Assembly (NCBI RefSeq): GCF_954871325.1
Contig: NC_088778.1
Span: 8,465,743-8,529,742 of the forward strand
Direction: 5' to 3'
Source of the DNA: Gordionus sp. m RMFG-2023
Taxonomy: Eukaryota; Nematomorpha; Gordioida; Chordodea; Parachordodidae
DNA length: 64,000 bases
Both the position numbers and the translations under genes were made by a program. Below the pieces are notes generated by a model that ran no database searches, had not been told where the DNA came from, and saw only the letters and a list, made by a program, of their open reading frames with translations. Of the stretch, positions 12,190 through 24,684 are shown piece after piece; within the stretch, counting starts at the first letter, position 1, and every line of letters starts with the position of its first letter.

Positions 12190-12730
12190 AAAAAGAAAAA
12201 TATTTTCTGGACTTATCCAAGAGTGAGGAGATATCCTCAATTATTTAATGGCTTTAGGAATATTAGATGATAGCCGGTATACGATTATATGAACTAACGT
12301 ATTTTTGAATCTAAGTTAAATTAGAGTCTTACTTGGGAATCTAGATTGTGGATGACTAGACAATTTAGAAGTAGTCCTAAAGAAGTATCTTCTTGGATAC
12401 TCTTCTGAGTGGTTTGGAATAGACCAAAAGTAGGGGGGGGGGTATAGACTCGTAGGATTTGATATGTCAATTATTGTATGCATTTTAAAATCGAGCTTGC
12501 AGATATTATAATCTGAAAGTAAGTTGTTTAGATATATCCTCAGGATATTTTAAGTGATTTCATAACCACGTAGGAGTTAAGTTGATACCCTAAAAAATCT
12601 TAGCAATTAACCACCTAAAAAAAGATCCTCTATTTATTTGACAATATGTTTAAAGAAAAAAACGATAGATATTTTATGGCAGTTCCCGTTTTTTATCTCC
12701 GGTTTGTGACATTAAAATTAATTTAACACT
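12190..12730. other. Intergenic DNA, nothing recognised
   Basis: AT-rich sequence between macro-repeat copies A and B with a short G run near 12434. No open frame, domain, tRNA or clear terminal repeats were seen. Confidence 0.5.
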
Positions 12731-13599
12731 ATTGAACCATACAATAAAAAATAGACTATATAATGAAATTTAAAATATGATGATAATTTTTTTTAATCCA
12801 GAGATATCTACAATAAAAAAGATTTTGATGAATTTGCATATTTTTGACTTTTATGGCCTATAACTCAGTCCGCGTTTGAAGTTGAATGAAGGCTAAATTC
12901 ATTTGGTTATAATATAAAACTCTATAAAAAATATCTTGGAAAAAATTTAAAGGGATTACATTGGCAATCGAGAATTCGGATATGACATTTTATACTATAT
13001 AATAATTCAACATTCAAACTTATATAAGAAAGAATTTGATTTCTAAATTAATTAGAATCTTCCCATTTTTATTAATTAAATACAATCCAAAATATAATTT
13101 TCAAAATTTAGTGTAAAATAAAATTAAGCATAAAATAAAATTTTATTCCTTACATTTTTTTAAGCTGATATTATATTAAAGATTCTTGTAAGTGCAGTAT
13201 AATCAAATGTTGTTAGTTCGACAGTCATTGGGGCAACACGTCTAACCCTATTTAAATCTCAATTTATTTTTTGGATCGAAAAATATTAATATTTATGAAT
13301 AATATAAAATAATAATACTGGAATTTATGTTAAAATTTTAGAGATATCATATCAAAGGTAATTAGGAAATTTAGGGTTGTTTGTCAATTCATCAATGAAA
13401 TATGACAGAATAAGCTAAAATGTTATTTTTGTTATTAAATATATCACATAATAATTGTCACGCACTTCGATAGAATTAAATAACAGTGTAAAAAGGTTTT
13501 ACATTTTAAAGATACTCTATGAATCTAACTCTTAATCCTAAAAAAATAATATCAACAAAAAAATATTTATATTTATAGTAATACTGATGACGGTATCAC

Positions 13600-13866
13600 G
13601 TCAATTCGGCGCGGAAAATTCGGCGCGGAAAATTCGGCGCACGACAATTCGGTATAGAAAACTCGGCGCGGCATCAATTCGGCGCATCGTCAATTCAGCG
13701 CGGCGACAACTCGGCGCATCGTCAAATCGGCGCGGCGTCAATTCGGCGCATCGTCAATTCAGCACGGCGACAACTCGGCGCAACGTCAATTCGGCGCGGC
13801 GACAATTCGGCGCAACGTCAATTCAGCGCGGCGACAACTCGGTGCAACGTCAATTCGGCGCGTGTC
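13600..13866 (+). repeat. Left-arm 16-bp tandem subrepeats
   Basis: Runs of 16-bp units such as aattcggcgcggcgac and aattcggcgcaacgtc, degenerate near the outer end. Strikingly GC-rich against the surroundings. An Arg-rich open frame across them is a consequence of the repeat. Confidence 0.9.
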
Positions 13867-14056
13867 TAATACAGTTGCAATTTATTATAAAATTATTAGT
13901 GTAAAAAAAGGATGATTAAATAGAAATGATTTTGAATGTTGGTCATATTAATTATTTCTTCGTATTTTTTTTTACAAATGTGTAATATCAATAAAAAAAA
14001 TTAACAACCAATAATTATTCCGATTTCCTTGCTGGACCAATTTACCACGTTATAAG

Positions 14057-15150
14057 GTAGGGGAGACTGGGGTTAGTCGGACCGATTTATACAAAATTTA
14101 GCTCCTGATTTTTTTAGATAATATAAAAAAAATATATGATTAGATACCTAAAACTATACTCTATAAAGGTTCCTTATAAAAAATTTTAAAAATATAATCA
14201 TTTTTTTTTGAATTTTACTTTTTGTAAAAGAACAATTTTGTCCAACAAGCCCCAATAGCGGGTAAAGTAAGGCAAGTTATATATAAAAATTGAAACTTAA
14301 TTTTGGTTAATTTAATAAACATTTTGTATTTTTTTCATTATTATCTGCCATAATTGACGTGTATGGTTTAGCAAGCCCTGCTATCTCTAAATTTCTGGAT
14401 ATAATAAATACTCATTCTCAAATTATAAAAACTTCATCAATATAAATAAAATATTGATAAAATTTTCAAAAGATTTTTACATGACAGAAATTTTATTAAA
14501 ATTATAATCATTTATATATAAATTAAATTTTATAGCAAAGTTTAAACACTCTTCTATAATTTGGGAAAGTTTTATGAGTATTTATTATATCTATAAATTT
14601 AGAGCTAGCAGGGCTTGCTAAACCATACACGTCAATTATGGCAGTTAATAAAAAAAATTACAAAATCTTGAAAAGGCAATTTCATGGCTGTTTATGATTG
14701 GTATTTATGATTTATGCTAAGAAATCATAATATCTCCTTTATGTCCAAAATGTTTATTAAATTAACCTAAATTAGGTTTCAATTTTTATATATAATTTGC
14801 TTCAATTTATAAGTATTATGAAATTTTTAACAATAAAACAATAAAATTATTCTATACGTATCATTATTAATAAATAAAAATGCATTTCAATTTATTATGG
14901 CTAAACCAATGATTTAGGAAGCCCCTTGAATTTGCCTCACCCCGCTATTGGGGCTTTTTGGATATTATTTTTACTTTTTCAAAAAGTAAAATTTAAAAAA
15001 AATGATTATATTCTTAAAATTTTTATAAGGTACCTTTATAGAGTATAGTTTTAGGAGGTATCTAATCATATATTATTTTTTATATTATCTAAAAAAATCA
15101 GGAGCTAAATTTTGTAAAAATCGGTCCGACAACCCCAGTCTCCCCTACCT
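14057..15150. mobile_element. Inner palindrome with GGTAGGGGAGACTGGGG termini
   Basis: Inside the foldback arms, ggtaggggagactggggtt at 14057 is matched by its reverse complement ending at 15150, and homology continues inward for several hundred bases. It may be a separate palindromic element nested at the centre or the inner part of the foldback arms. Flanks read ttataa on both sides, compatible with a TA-type duplication but also explained by arm symmetry. Confidence 0.5.
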
Positions 15151-15363
15151 TATAATGTGGTAAATTGGTCCAGCAAGGAAATCGGTATAAATATTGGTTG
15201 TTAATTTTTTTTATTGATATTACACATTTAGTAAATAAAATTGAGATTTTTGTAAAAAAAAATACGAAGAAATAATTAATATGACCAACATTCAAAATCA
15301 TTTCTATTTAATCATCCTTTTTTTATACTAATAAATTTATAATAAATTGCAACTGTATTAGAT

Positions 15364-15612
15364 ACGCGCCGAATTGACGTTGCGCCGAATTGTCGCCGCG
15401 CCGAATTGACGTTGCGCCGAATTGTCGCCGCGCCGAATTGACGTTGCGCCGAATTATCGCCGCGCCGAATTGACGTTGCGCCGAATTATCGCCGCGCCGA
15501 ATTGACGTTGCGCCGAGTTGTCGCCGCGCTGAATTGACGATGCGTCGAATTGACGCCGCGCCGAGTTTTCTGTGCCGAATTGTCGTGCGCCGAATTTTCC
15601 GCGCCGAATTGA
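15364..15612 (-). repeat. Right-arm 16-bp tandem subrepeats
   Basis: Inverted counterpart of 13600-13866. It is cleaner than the left array, with alternating 16-mers giving a 32-bp higher-order period. Confidence 0.9.
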
Positions 15613-16186
15613 CGTGGAACCACTGATGACAACCCTATATTGTTAAGTATTATTCCACTCGATTTTTATTCTATTATTACAAAACTATTGAATATCAATA
15701 AGAATGCAGTCGAATATAAAATATTTGCTAATTAAGATAGTACCAATAAGGGTTGCAAAGGCTGGCTTCTCAATAAATTCTAAGATCAACGAAAATCTTT
15801 ATACTAGTAAAGTGTTTTTTAAAAGAATATGCCCTATTAATATATTCAATCGATAATAATTGTGACCCCTAGGTTAATTTTTTGTATATGTTTTTAGAAT
15901 TTTATACAGGTGTATATTTAATTAAAATGTATATATATCATTTTTCAAAAAAATGAATACATATTTCATAAAGAAATAAGCTCAATGATAAAATTTGCAA
16001 GAGAGCCAACCCTTTTAAGTTCAACTTATTTTTCAAATTTTTTAAAGTCCTTTTAGGATAATAAAATCCAAAATAGATTTAAAATTTTGAGTATTAGCTA
16101 ATTGATTAAAACATATGTGTAATTAAAAATATGAAAGAAAATGATAATAATTGTTGAATTCAAAAAAAATTATCCTTAGTTATATA

Positions 16187-17876
16187 CAGTGTTGTTAAAC
16201 GCTACTTTTAAAAGTACCGCGCTATCGCTACCGCTATTTTATAAAAAAAATAGCAGGCCATCGCTTCCGCTATCGTTTTCAAATGAATAGCGCGCTTACT
16301 TTTTACGCTATTTTGATTTTTTTTAAAATATTTTTTTGGCAACTTTATTTCCACAAATAAAATATTGGTATAAAAATATGACTATAATTTGTTACATATA
16401 TATATATAATTTATTTATTATTGCCCTTTAATAATAATAACAACATTTCGGTACTGTCATCCCCAGTCTAGAGCGACGATCAGAAAGTATAAGCTATGCC
16501 ATACTTAATAATCGTTCAGCACTATCGCAACGCAGTATTAAATTTAATAAACACTTTTTATATTTATCAAAATGAGTATTTTAAGATTTAAAAAAGCATC
16601 TAGAGGTTCAATATTAATATTATTTATTTCAAATAAATCGTCTAAAGGCCGCGGTTTCGAACTTGCTATAATATTAATATCGTGAGGCATGGCATTTTTT
16701 AACGTTACCATCAGCCTATCAAGTTGCCCTTTAGATTCAGTTTTAGATTTTTTGGATCAATCCAATGTGTGGTCACTCCTAAATAAGCTCTAAAAATATG
16801 AAATATTATTAATCAGAAAATAAACATTCCTTCTATTGTGCGTACAGCAATCTAATGTTGTACAGATGTAGGAGACATCTGATAGATTTAATATTAAAGA
16901 TTCTTTCGTTCTAAAAAGCTATCCAAAATTCTTGCCATCAATGTCTGCCGGCAAACTATCTTGGTACGTGGAGAAAAAGTGTTTATCATCTTTATAAAAG
17001 AACCATTATCCATCAAGGATAATGGTTGAACAGTATCTATTAAGTTCATTATGACTTTGTCAGCCAATTTTTGAGATACACCTGGTGTTGATGAATCCAA
17101 ATTGCTTAATTTTGTTTGAATTAAATTTGATTTGGAAGTGGATGTATCTCCTTCCATTACCCCAAAACTTTTGAGATATTTTTTAATCTCTTTATAATTT
17201 GAGGTGTGAAAAGTCTAAAATTATAACAGTAATACTTAGAATAAAAAATATGTAGGAGATAGTACATAAAAATGATTGAAATAACTATTTTAAAATGTTT
17301 TAAATAATTTAGATAAAATTGAATATATAAAAAAAATGTTTGGTCTTTGATTTAAATTTATTTAAAAAATTAAGAATTAGCCTACACATTGATATTAAAT
17401 TTGTTTAATATATTAGCTTTAAATGTTTTTTCAAATTAAAGCTGCTTGTATGATTTGAGGATAAAATTTTGCGACACATCTTGCATCGAAACCGATATCC
17501 AGTAGTAAATTTTTCTTCAAGATTAAATTATTTTTTGAATTTTGGGAAAGGATAATCTATATTTTTCTCATTTTCCAAAGAAATTTCGCTATCTTCAACA
17601 ATCTCACACATTTTTAATAACTAGATTTATAATGCTAACTAGATTTATAATGTATATTTTTAAATATAAATTTCAAAATTATATTAAATAAAAGGATTAT
17701 CATTTTTAGATTTAATAAAAAATATATTTTAATAATTTTTAGATGTATTTATTATGTAAAATTGAAACTACTTTTTAAATTAGTAGCGAGCTACCGATAT
17801 CGCTATTTTCTAAAAAAAGTAGCCCGCTAAAGCTACCGCTACTGAAAAAAGGTAGCGCGCTATTTTAACAACACTG
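16187..17876 (-). mobile_element. hAT transposon relic with termini, BED finger and transposase pieces
   Basis: The 1690-bp element starts cagtgttgttaaacgctac and ends gctattttaacaacactg. Both ends are rich in gctaccgct words. Flanks are gttatata and attatata, a 7-of-8 match to a hAT target duplication. On the minus strand a BED zinc finger (FRCKMCRKIL, then SFNLKKHLK) lies at about 17405-17560, a transposase segment at 16894-17157, and the C-terminal DSAERLLS dimerisation motif near 16493-16535. The space between fits only about 370 codons against the usual 600 or more, so the catalytic core is largely deleted. Inactive. Confidence 0.85.
16894..17157 (-). pseudogene. hAT transposase fragment
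   Basis: An 87-codon open stretch contains LADKVIMNLIDTVQPLSLMD and then FSPRTKIVCRQTL. This matches the region after the BED finger in hAT transposases, usually written I..D..P.S.V...GF...I....P.Y..P.R.T. It ends in a Lys-rich, frame-broken area, so it is a relic of the element at 16187-17876. Confidence 0.75.
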
Positions 17877-20417
17877 ATTATATATAATAAAGAGGAGACA
17901 TGAATTGAATGAAGGGGTGTCTTTTAAAAGTAAAAGCTTGAAAATAAAATGATATATTTGAAGTGGAGATTTTAGCAACTTAATAAATGTCCATAGATAT
18001 CTAATGACAATGTTTGCAAACGCTATTTTAAACATGCTAATCTTTATTCAATTTCAAAAACCACTATAGCTATAAATTAAAGTAAAACAAGTTCAAACCA
18101 ATCAAAATATTATATAATATATGATTATAATCAGTAAGGGTGAAACATTGCTATAAAATGATTTAAAAAAAAAATTAAATTAGGTAAAAATAAATTTTTT
18201 TTAAAAATAATAAAAGAATGATAATAATTTTTTTATATCCAGATATATTCACCATTAAAAGATTTTGATGAATTTGCATGTTTTTATTATGGCCTATTCT
18301 TAGTTCGCGTTTGAAGTTGAATGAAGGCTAAAATTTTTTTAGTTATTATGTGTACGTCTATAAAAAATATCTTGGGAATCGAGAAGTTTTTAGTATGATT
18401 TTAGCGTGGATTCAGGTTTTATTGATAATGACATTTATATATTATATAATAATACAATATTCTAGGTTAGACAAGAAAAAATTTGATTTTTAAATTAATT
18501 TGAATCTTCCTATTTTTTATAATAATGAATTAAATACAATAGACACCAAAATAATAATTGTAAAATTATAGAGTAAAATAAAATATTATTCTTTCCATTT
18601 TGTTATCCTACTATATTAATGGCTCTAGCAACTTTAGCATACTCAATTGCTGGTTGTGTGACAGTTATAGGGGCAGCACGTCTAACCCTGTGTAAATCTT
18701 AATTTATTTTTTTGTCGAAAAATATTATTTATGAATATTATATAAAATAATATTACTGGAATTTATGTTACAATTTTAGAGATATCATTTTAAGGAGAAT
18801 TAGGAAATTCAGGGTTGGCAAGTTTATCAATTGACCAATGAAATATGACAGAATGATCGTAAGCATATTTGACCAGTCAAATTTTGTAAATACGCTAAAA
18901 TGTTATTTTTATGATTAAATATATCACAATAATTGTCATACACTTTGATAGAATTAAATAATAGTATAAAACGGTTTTACTCTGTAAAGATACCCAATAA
19001 ATCTAACCCTTATTCCTAAAAAGTAATCTCAACAGAAAATGATTATATTTACAGTAATACTGATGAAAGATATAAAAAGAAATGATCATAACAGTTGAAG
19101 AAAAAAATCACTCCTTAGTTAAATAAATATAATAGATAGGAGACATGAATTGAATGAAGGGGGTTTTTTAGATGTAAAAGCTTGAAAATAAAATGATCCA
19201 TTTGGAGTAGATATTTTAACAAATAGTTAATAAATGTCCATATATATATCTAATGACATCAATGTTTTCAAATGTTATTTTTAACACGCTAATCGTTATT
19301 CAATTACAAACCATTATAGCTATAAATTATAGTAAAATAAACTCGAACCATTCAAAATAGTATTAAAATATAAATATATGATTATAATTAATAAAGGTTA
19401 ATTCTCTGGACCAATCGCTCTTAGCCCGGGGCTTTACTGTTAAAATGATAAAAAAATAATTAAATTAATTAAAAAACCAGCCGTATAGTTTTTTTTATTT
19501 ATGAGGATGGTTTGAACCGGTTATTTTAAATTTATTATATTTATATAGATATACTTTGAAATACTGATTTGCATTGAGTAATTGATGAACAAGTCAAGGT
19601 TAGAGCAATTAATATCTAACATTAAATGGTATCAGTATATATAATATGAGTGTAGACCAACCAATATAAATCCGGAATTAATCTTTAACATTTTATATAA
19701 CAAATTAAATTAGAAAATATCTATTGTAGTATTATTAAAATAATACAACAGAGTAAATTTCGCCTGAATTATCTATTTATATTATCAGTTGGTGTTGTCC
19801 TAATATAATAGTAAAAACGAATCATTAATTAATTTTTATTTTATTTATTGCAAAAAAATTTAAATCAAGGTTAGCTTCTTATAAATATAATGTTTATACG
19901 AATTAAAGAAATGTATGACCTTGAGAAAAAATGCCTACCAAATATCTTTACTTAATAAACCTTTAAAAGGTAATTAATAATTTTTCTAAATAATCTGCTT
20001 TTTAATGAAATTTCTAAGGGCCTAGTCCTGCAGATCTCTATGTGTTCCAACATAATACTATTTTCCCCCAATAGGACTTGTCAGAACTTTAACTTAAGTT
20101 GTTCGTCAAAATGCTAGATAAATTTAATCTCCATTTAAAAATAAAACCTATGTAAAAGGACAATAAGAGTTAATATAATTAGCTTTCGGGATAAAACATA
20201 GGTCAAAACAACGTGATAATATTCTTATTATATTTTCATAAATCGATTAATGAAGGTTACTCTTATTATGCTAATTTTTAACTATTTTAAAAAGACAAAT
20301 ATGCTTAAATTTGTTTTTAAACACTAATATTAATTACAAATTAAAATAGCCATTTGTTTTATAAAATAATAAAATTAGTTAGGTAAACAATATTAAAAAG
20401 ATTAATGTTATAAGGTT

Positions 20418-20549
20418 ATGAAATTAATGAGTTTATGTAAATCAGTAACAACAGGTTTAATTATTTTCGAATATTTTATTTTGGCAATATCAACGATATT
20501 AGAAAAGTTAAATCGTAATGCCTCAAGACATCGGTTGTTTGGAAATTGA
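20418..20549 (+). CDS. Small open frame in macro-repeat C, unknown
   Basis: Encodes 43 codons starting MKLMSLCKSV and containing IIFEYFILAIST. It is the counterpart of 34106-34306, with a 12-nt in-frame gap. Function unknown. Confidence 0.2.
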   Translation: MKLMSLCKSVTTGLIIFEYFILAISTILEKLNRNASRHRLFGN

Positions 20550-21889
20550 ACTTGATTCTGTAATAAACGGTTTTATAATTCACTAGCCCTCCTTTTTTTT
20601 AAAATTATATTGGTGCCCACCCGATGTTTAAAAATTATTTTTGTTGATTTCGTTCATTAATAAATGTAAGCCAGCCCTGCCTACTTTATGTTTTTAACCC
20701 CTACGGCTTTTGTTGCGCCCTGCCCGTTAAACCCTTTATATATTAATTACTGTATACCTCACTTAGTAGAGTATATAAATAATACACCTTTAATTTATCA
20801 GTGTACTATGGTAATTTAGTCAAATTAAGAAAACTTTTTTTTCCAATGACACAGATTTCTAACCCTCTTAGCATTACTAGATATAAGAAATTTGCAAAAA
20901 AGAAGTGTTCCTAGGTAGTGGTGCCCTCTATCATTAATGAATTTCATTATAGTTATGAAGAAATGGTATTTTTATTTTTACGACTCAAAAAATATAAATC
21001 AATTTTGCATTTAATAATGAAAGGAAAGAAGAGAACGAGCTGAAGTTCAAGTGTTTATGTCGTAAACAATTTCAAAGTGATAAATTATTTTATCAGTTAT
21101 GTATGTGAGCAGCTGTCAACCCCATATTTTATTTATTGCAGATTATCTGCAATTCAGGAGAGGACTGGCCATAAATCTGCCATTTTGTGGAAGTAAAAAA
21201 AATTCATTTTTGAAGCCGATCTAGGTAAAAAGAATAAAAGTGGAGGAGCTTTCCTTTATCATATATCATATATTAGTTATTTATATTTTCTTATTTAGCA
21301 TTTGGAATATCATATCAATACATTAAATTTAGGATCAGATGAATTAACTTTACCATGACTAAATATATTAAATACTTTACAGTAAGTCCTTACCAGAATG
21401 TAAAATCTATTAATTGTAATATTTTTTTAATATAATATAGCTATAATTAGTCCAATAGTAACTCATTTTTGGATAATTGTATTTCATACAATTTTTGGGA
21501 GCAAAGCATAAAACGATAAATATTTAAAATAAATTTCCTTTCTAAAAGAGTTATTTATAAAGTAATGCAATACCCTCATCTCCTCCTATAGAGAGTGTTT
21601 TTAGTGTGAAGTGCCTACTAATTGCCAAGCGATCCTGTCTATCAGATTAAACTATTAATTTTAAACATGGCTAATATATTGTATTATGAATATAAGAAAT
21701 TTATTTATAATAAATTAAATATTAAATGAAATTTAAAAAAATCTTTTCATAAAATTTTGAGCCAATGAACACGACCATTTTTGAAGGTTATCGTTGAACG
21801 CGAATGCATTCAATTTTGTCAATGAAGGTTGAACGTTAACACGTTTGATTTTTTTTAGAAATGTTTATAGCATTACATTTTTCAATAGG

Positions 21890-22305
21890 AGCAATGGTGG
21901 GAAAAGCCTGACCAGCTTGGCCCGTTAAGAATATTTGTTCCAGGTCATGCCGGTTAAATTTTTTCCCAGCAGTTAATATTTTTTAAATTATCCGGCCCGG
22001 CCCGATTCGTTAAAAATTTGCGAAAAAGCTGCCTGAGCCAGTTAAAAATTTTTATTTCGGTTTTTCCAGCTATCAGATCTTAATATATATAATTTCTCCC
22101 TTAACTAAGGCGCATTTGAAATTCAAAATAAATATATTAAATTTTTAATGCCAGGGCGGGCTTATTATAATTTAACGACAATGAGATTTATGAGGTCCTG
22201 TCAGATTTTTTTATGTAAAAATTATCTGACACGACTTAAATTTACGGCCTGGCCTGCGGGCCGGGCTTTTGTGTAAGGAACGGGCTGAGCTTTGCAGATA
22301 TCTAA
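21890..22305. mobile_element. GGCCCGG-rich hAT-like MITE in copy C
   Basis: Internal self-complementary words ccggcccggcccga and gcctgcgggccgggc flank AT-rich filler. The right end gagctttgcagatatcta matches the terminus of the element at 31442-31791. A corresponding element lies at 35163-35530. Confidence 0.6.
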
Positions 22306-22814
22306 TACCAGCATTTATTTGCTCAAGACTTCCCAGACTGCTTAATATCCTACATATATATTCTTCTAGATAAACCCTTACCTCTGTTCTCGAGTTCTTG
22401 GGATGCTAAAATCTTCAATTCTCATCTCCCCTCTACATGTTTACAAAGTATATAAGATTTTCCTTTTGTTGAACGTTCCACTGAATTTCTATTTTACCTA
22501 CAACCAACAGGATTGACAACTTTCACTTTCCAACTTTGACAGTGGCTATAAATGGATTCAAGCTCAATCTTCATTTATTTCCTGGTTAATTATTGGTCTT
22601 AACCCGGTTTGCTTCATAGTTTCTCCTATCATCTGTTCTCTTTATCATTGCAATGTTTACGTTAAAAAAATGGACACATTACAATGTCGATTTTCGAAAG
22701 GCCGCAATCCTAGTATAAAGCAACATTCTTTTATTTGAGTCCTTAGGTCTTAATACTTCAAAAGATAAGAGACATACTATTTCATGGGAAAGAAGTATTC
22801 CTCTTACTTGGGCT

Positions 22815-22885
22815 TCTGTTGTTAAAAAACATAATTTAGGTCGATTTAGAAAACGGCCTGATTAAGATTTTAGCTAAAATAGTTT
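22815..22885. mobile_element. Half of a tgttgttaaa-type hAT MITE
   Basis: The run ctgttgttaaaaaac and the inverted words gtcgatttagaaaacggcc resemble one end of the MITE family best seen at 6526-6748 and 49002-49207. Only one half remains. Confidence 0.4.
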
Positions 22886-24684
22886 TATACCATTAATTCT
22901 GCTAAATATTAATATTAAAAATTTTGTATTCATGAAATTATTTAATTTATCGCTTCATAAATATTGGGAGCTATTTATATCAAAATATCATACTAGATTT
23001 TGAAATCTCATAGATTATAATCACATGTGACACCTTAATCTAGATGTAATTTGCAAATTGTTTTTATTAAAAATATAAATAGGAAAAGGCAGATCCATTA
23101 TATGATTTTCCAAAGCTATATAATATAGTTTAAAATTATTTTGAAAATTTCTGCCTGGGTTTTGTAAAAAAATATATATTTAAGCTCATCCCTTATTTTG
23201 TTGACCGGATTTGCGGAGCTGTGAGTTTCCGAGCTTTAATTTTCTCATCCTTTATTATAATTTTGTTAGATCTTATTCTCAAATTTAAAAACGTTTACTT
23301 TATGAAATATATGAATCCCTTCCTCCCCCTTCTTTTCCAACGCTTTTCTTAATATTTGAAAATTATTCTGTAATAACAAAACTATTTGATAAATTTTGAT
23401 TTATATACTATTATTTTATTGATTTCTTAATTATGAATTTTTACAATAATTTGATGCGTGTTCAACTCAGCTTGAAATTTAGTAAAATTATTAATAAGCC
23501 CAGGGTACTTCCAGAGAAAATGTTTTTTTTTTCGAAACAAATATAACCTGTATTATTTTTTTTCATTTTGAAAAATGTCTGGTTTGGAATTGGTCATATA
23601 TCTATTTATATAGTATTGAGATATGGGAATCCGTGGAGATTAAAAATCTACCGTGGGGGATTTCGAAATTTTTAAAAAGGGATTTAGTCGAAAATGTACT
23701 CCAGCGCATGTTGAAAAGTATCTACCCTATAAATTTCAGACAATTTTTGCAAAACTTGAGTATATTTTTAATTTATATAAAAATTTCATATAAAAAATCA
23801 ATATAAATTAAGAATAATTCTAATGTTTATAGCATGCCGAAATACAATTTCCGTTAAATCAGATTTTTAATTTAAAATCGTCCTTAGTAAATAATTCAAA
23901 ATAGAAATATTCTAAAATCCCATGGATTCCATATCCCAATAAGACAATTTAGACAGGAAAGAATGATCTTTTATTAATTATTTTCACATTTTTTGTATTA
24001 TACAATAGACACAAAAATAATAATTAAAATACTTTTGTATAAAATAAGATTTTGGTTATAAAATAAAATTTTATTCTTTCCTCCTTTTTAACCCTGTATT
24101 ATATTAAAGATTTTCAATAAATCATAATAATCGATTGTTGTCTGTTCGACACGTGTATCTATATTTATTTTTTATTAAAAAATATTAATATTAACATAGA
24201 TAAATAATAAAAAAATATTAATAACACTTAACTTTATGCTATAATTTGAGGTGTCATTTTAAAGATAATCAGGGATACAAGGTTGGCAAGTAGGCCAATT
24301 GGACAGTCAAAATCAATCAATTGACCCAAAGCATGTTTGGAAATACAATATGATTAAAAATGTTATTTTTGTGATTTAATTCACATATTAGTTTCACAGA
24401 TGAAATGGAATAAAATTATCAACCAGTTTTACTATTTTGTCCGGCCTTAATTAAGATAGCTAAACAAATCTGACCCTTAATTTTATAACAATATTAATAA
24501 AATATTAGTATTTCAAATCTGACAACCCTCTACTCTTGCCAAGTGAAGTCACATAGTTTTATTTTTATTCCATTATAATACTCTTGACAAACAAAAAGAA
24601 AGCAATCTATGAATTCTGAATAAATTCTTTAAACAAGAATATGCCCTTAACCCTCGATATCTGAATCAACAACGCGATAATAAC

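Larger units (their letters stand above)
13592..15621. mobile_element. Foldback-like element with long subrepeat-bearing inverted arms
   Basis: A palindromic element of 2030 bp. The left end ggtatcacgtcaattcggc and right end (reversed) ggttccacgtcaattcggc form the inverted termini. Each outer arm carries tandem 16-bp units (13600-13866 and 15364-15612) alternating gcgccgaattgacgtt with gcgccgaattgtcgcc. The arms continue inward as imperfect inverted repeats meeting near 14495. The 9-bp flanks actgatgac at 13583-13591 and 15622-15630 are identical. A 9-bp duplication with long arms fits Foldback/Mutator-like transposons (family knowledge). No transposase is present. The right arm is longer by roughly 200 bp. 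Unfilled relatives of the site exist near 19060 and 32920. Confidence 0.9.
12730..18110 (+). repeat. Macro-repeat copy B, split by two insertions
   Basis: Homologous blocks lie at 12730-13591, 15622-16186 and 17877-18110, matching copies C and E. The foldback element (13592-15621) and a hAT transposon (16187-17876) interrupt it. Removing both restores collinearity with the relatives. Confidence 0.65.
18200..22820 (+). repeat. Macro-repeat copy C
   Basis: Collinear with 31100-36130 (copy E), including shared blocks at gttcgcgtttgaagttgaat, acgtctaaccc, atataaatccggaatta, aagccagccctg and an aggttatcgtt block near 21787. It carries a MITE at about 21890-22305 that copy E also has, so that MITE predates the C/E duplication. 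No host gene is seen. Confidence 0.7.

Noticed and set aside
13587-13904. Arg/Ser-rich protein
   Set aside because: It translates the GC-rich 16-bp subrepeats of the foldback element and has no independent support.
13600-15612. CRISPR-like array, because short units alternate regularly
   Set aside because: The units are contiguous, palindromically arranged in two arms and lack spacers; the genome is eukaryotic.
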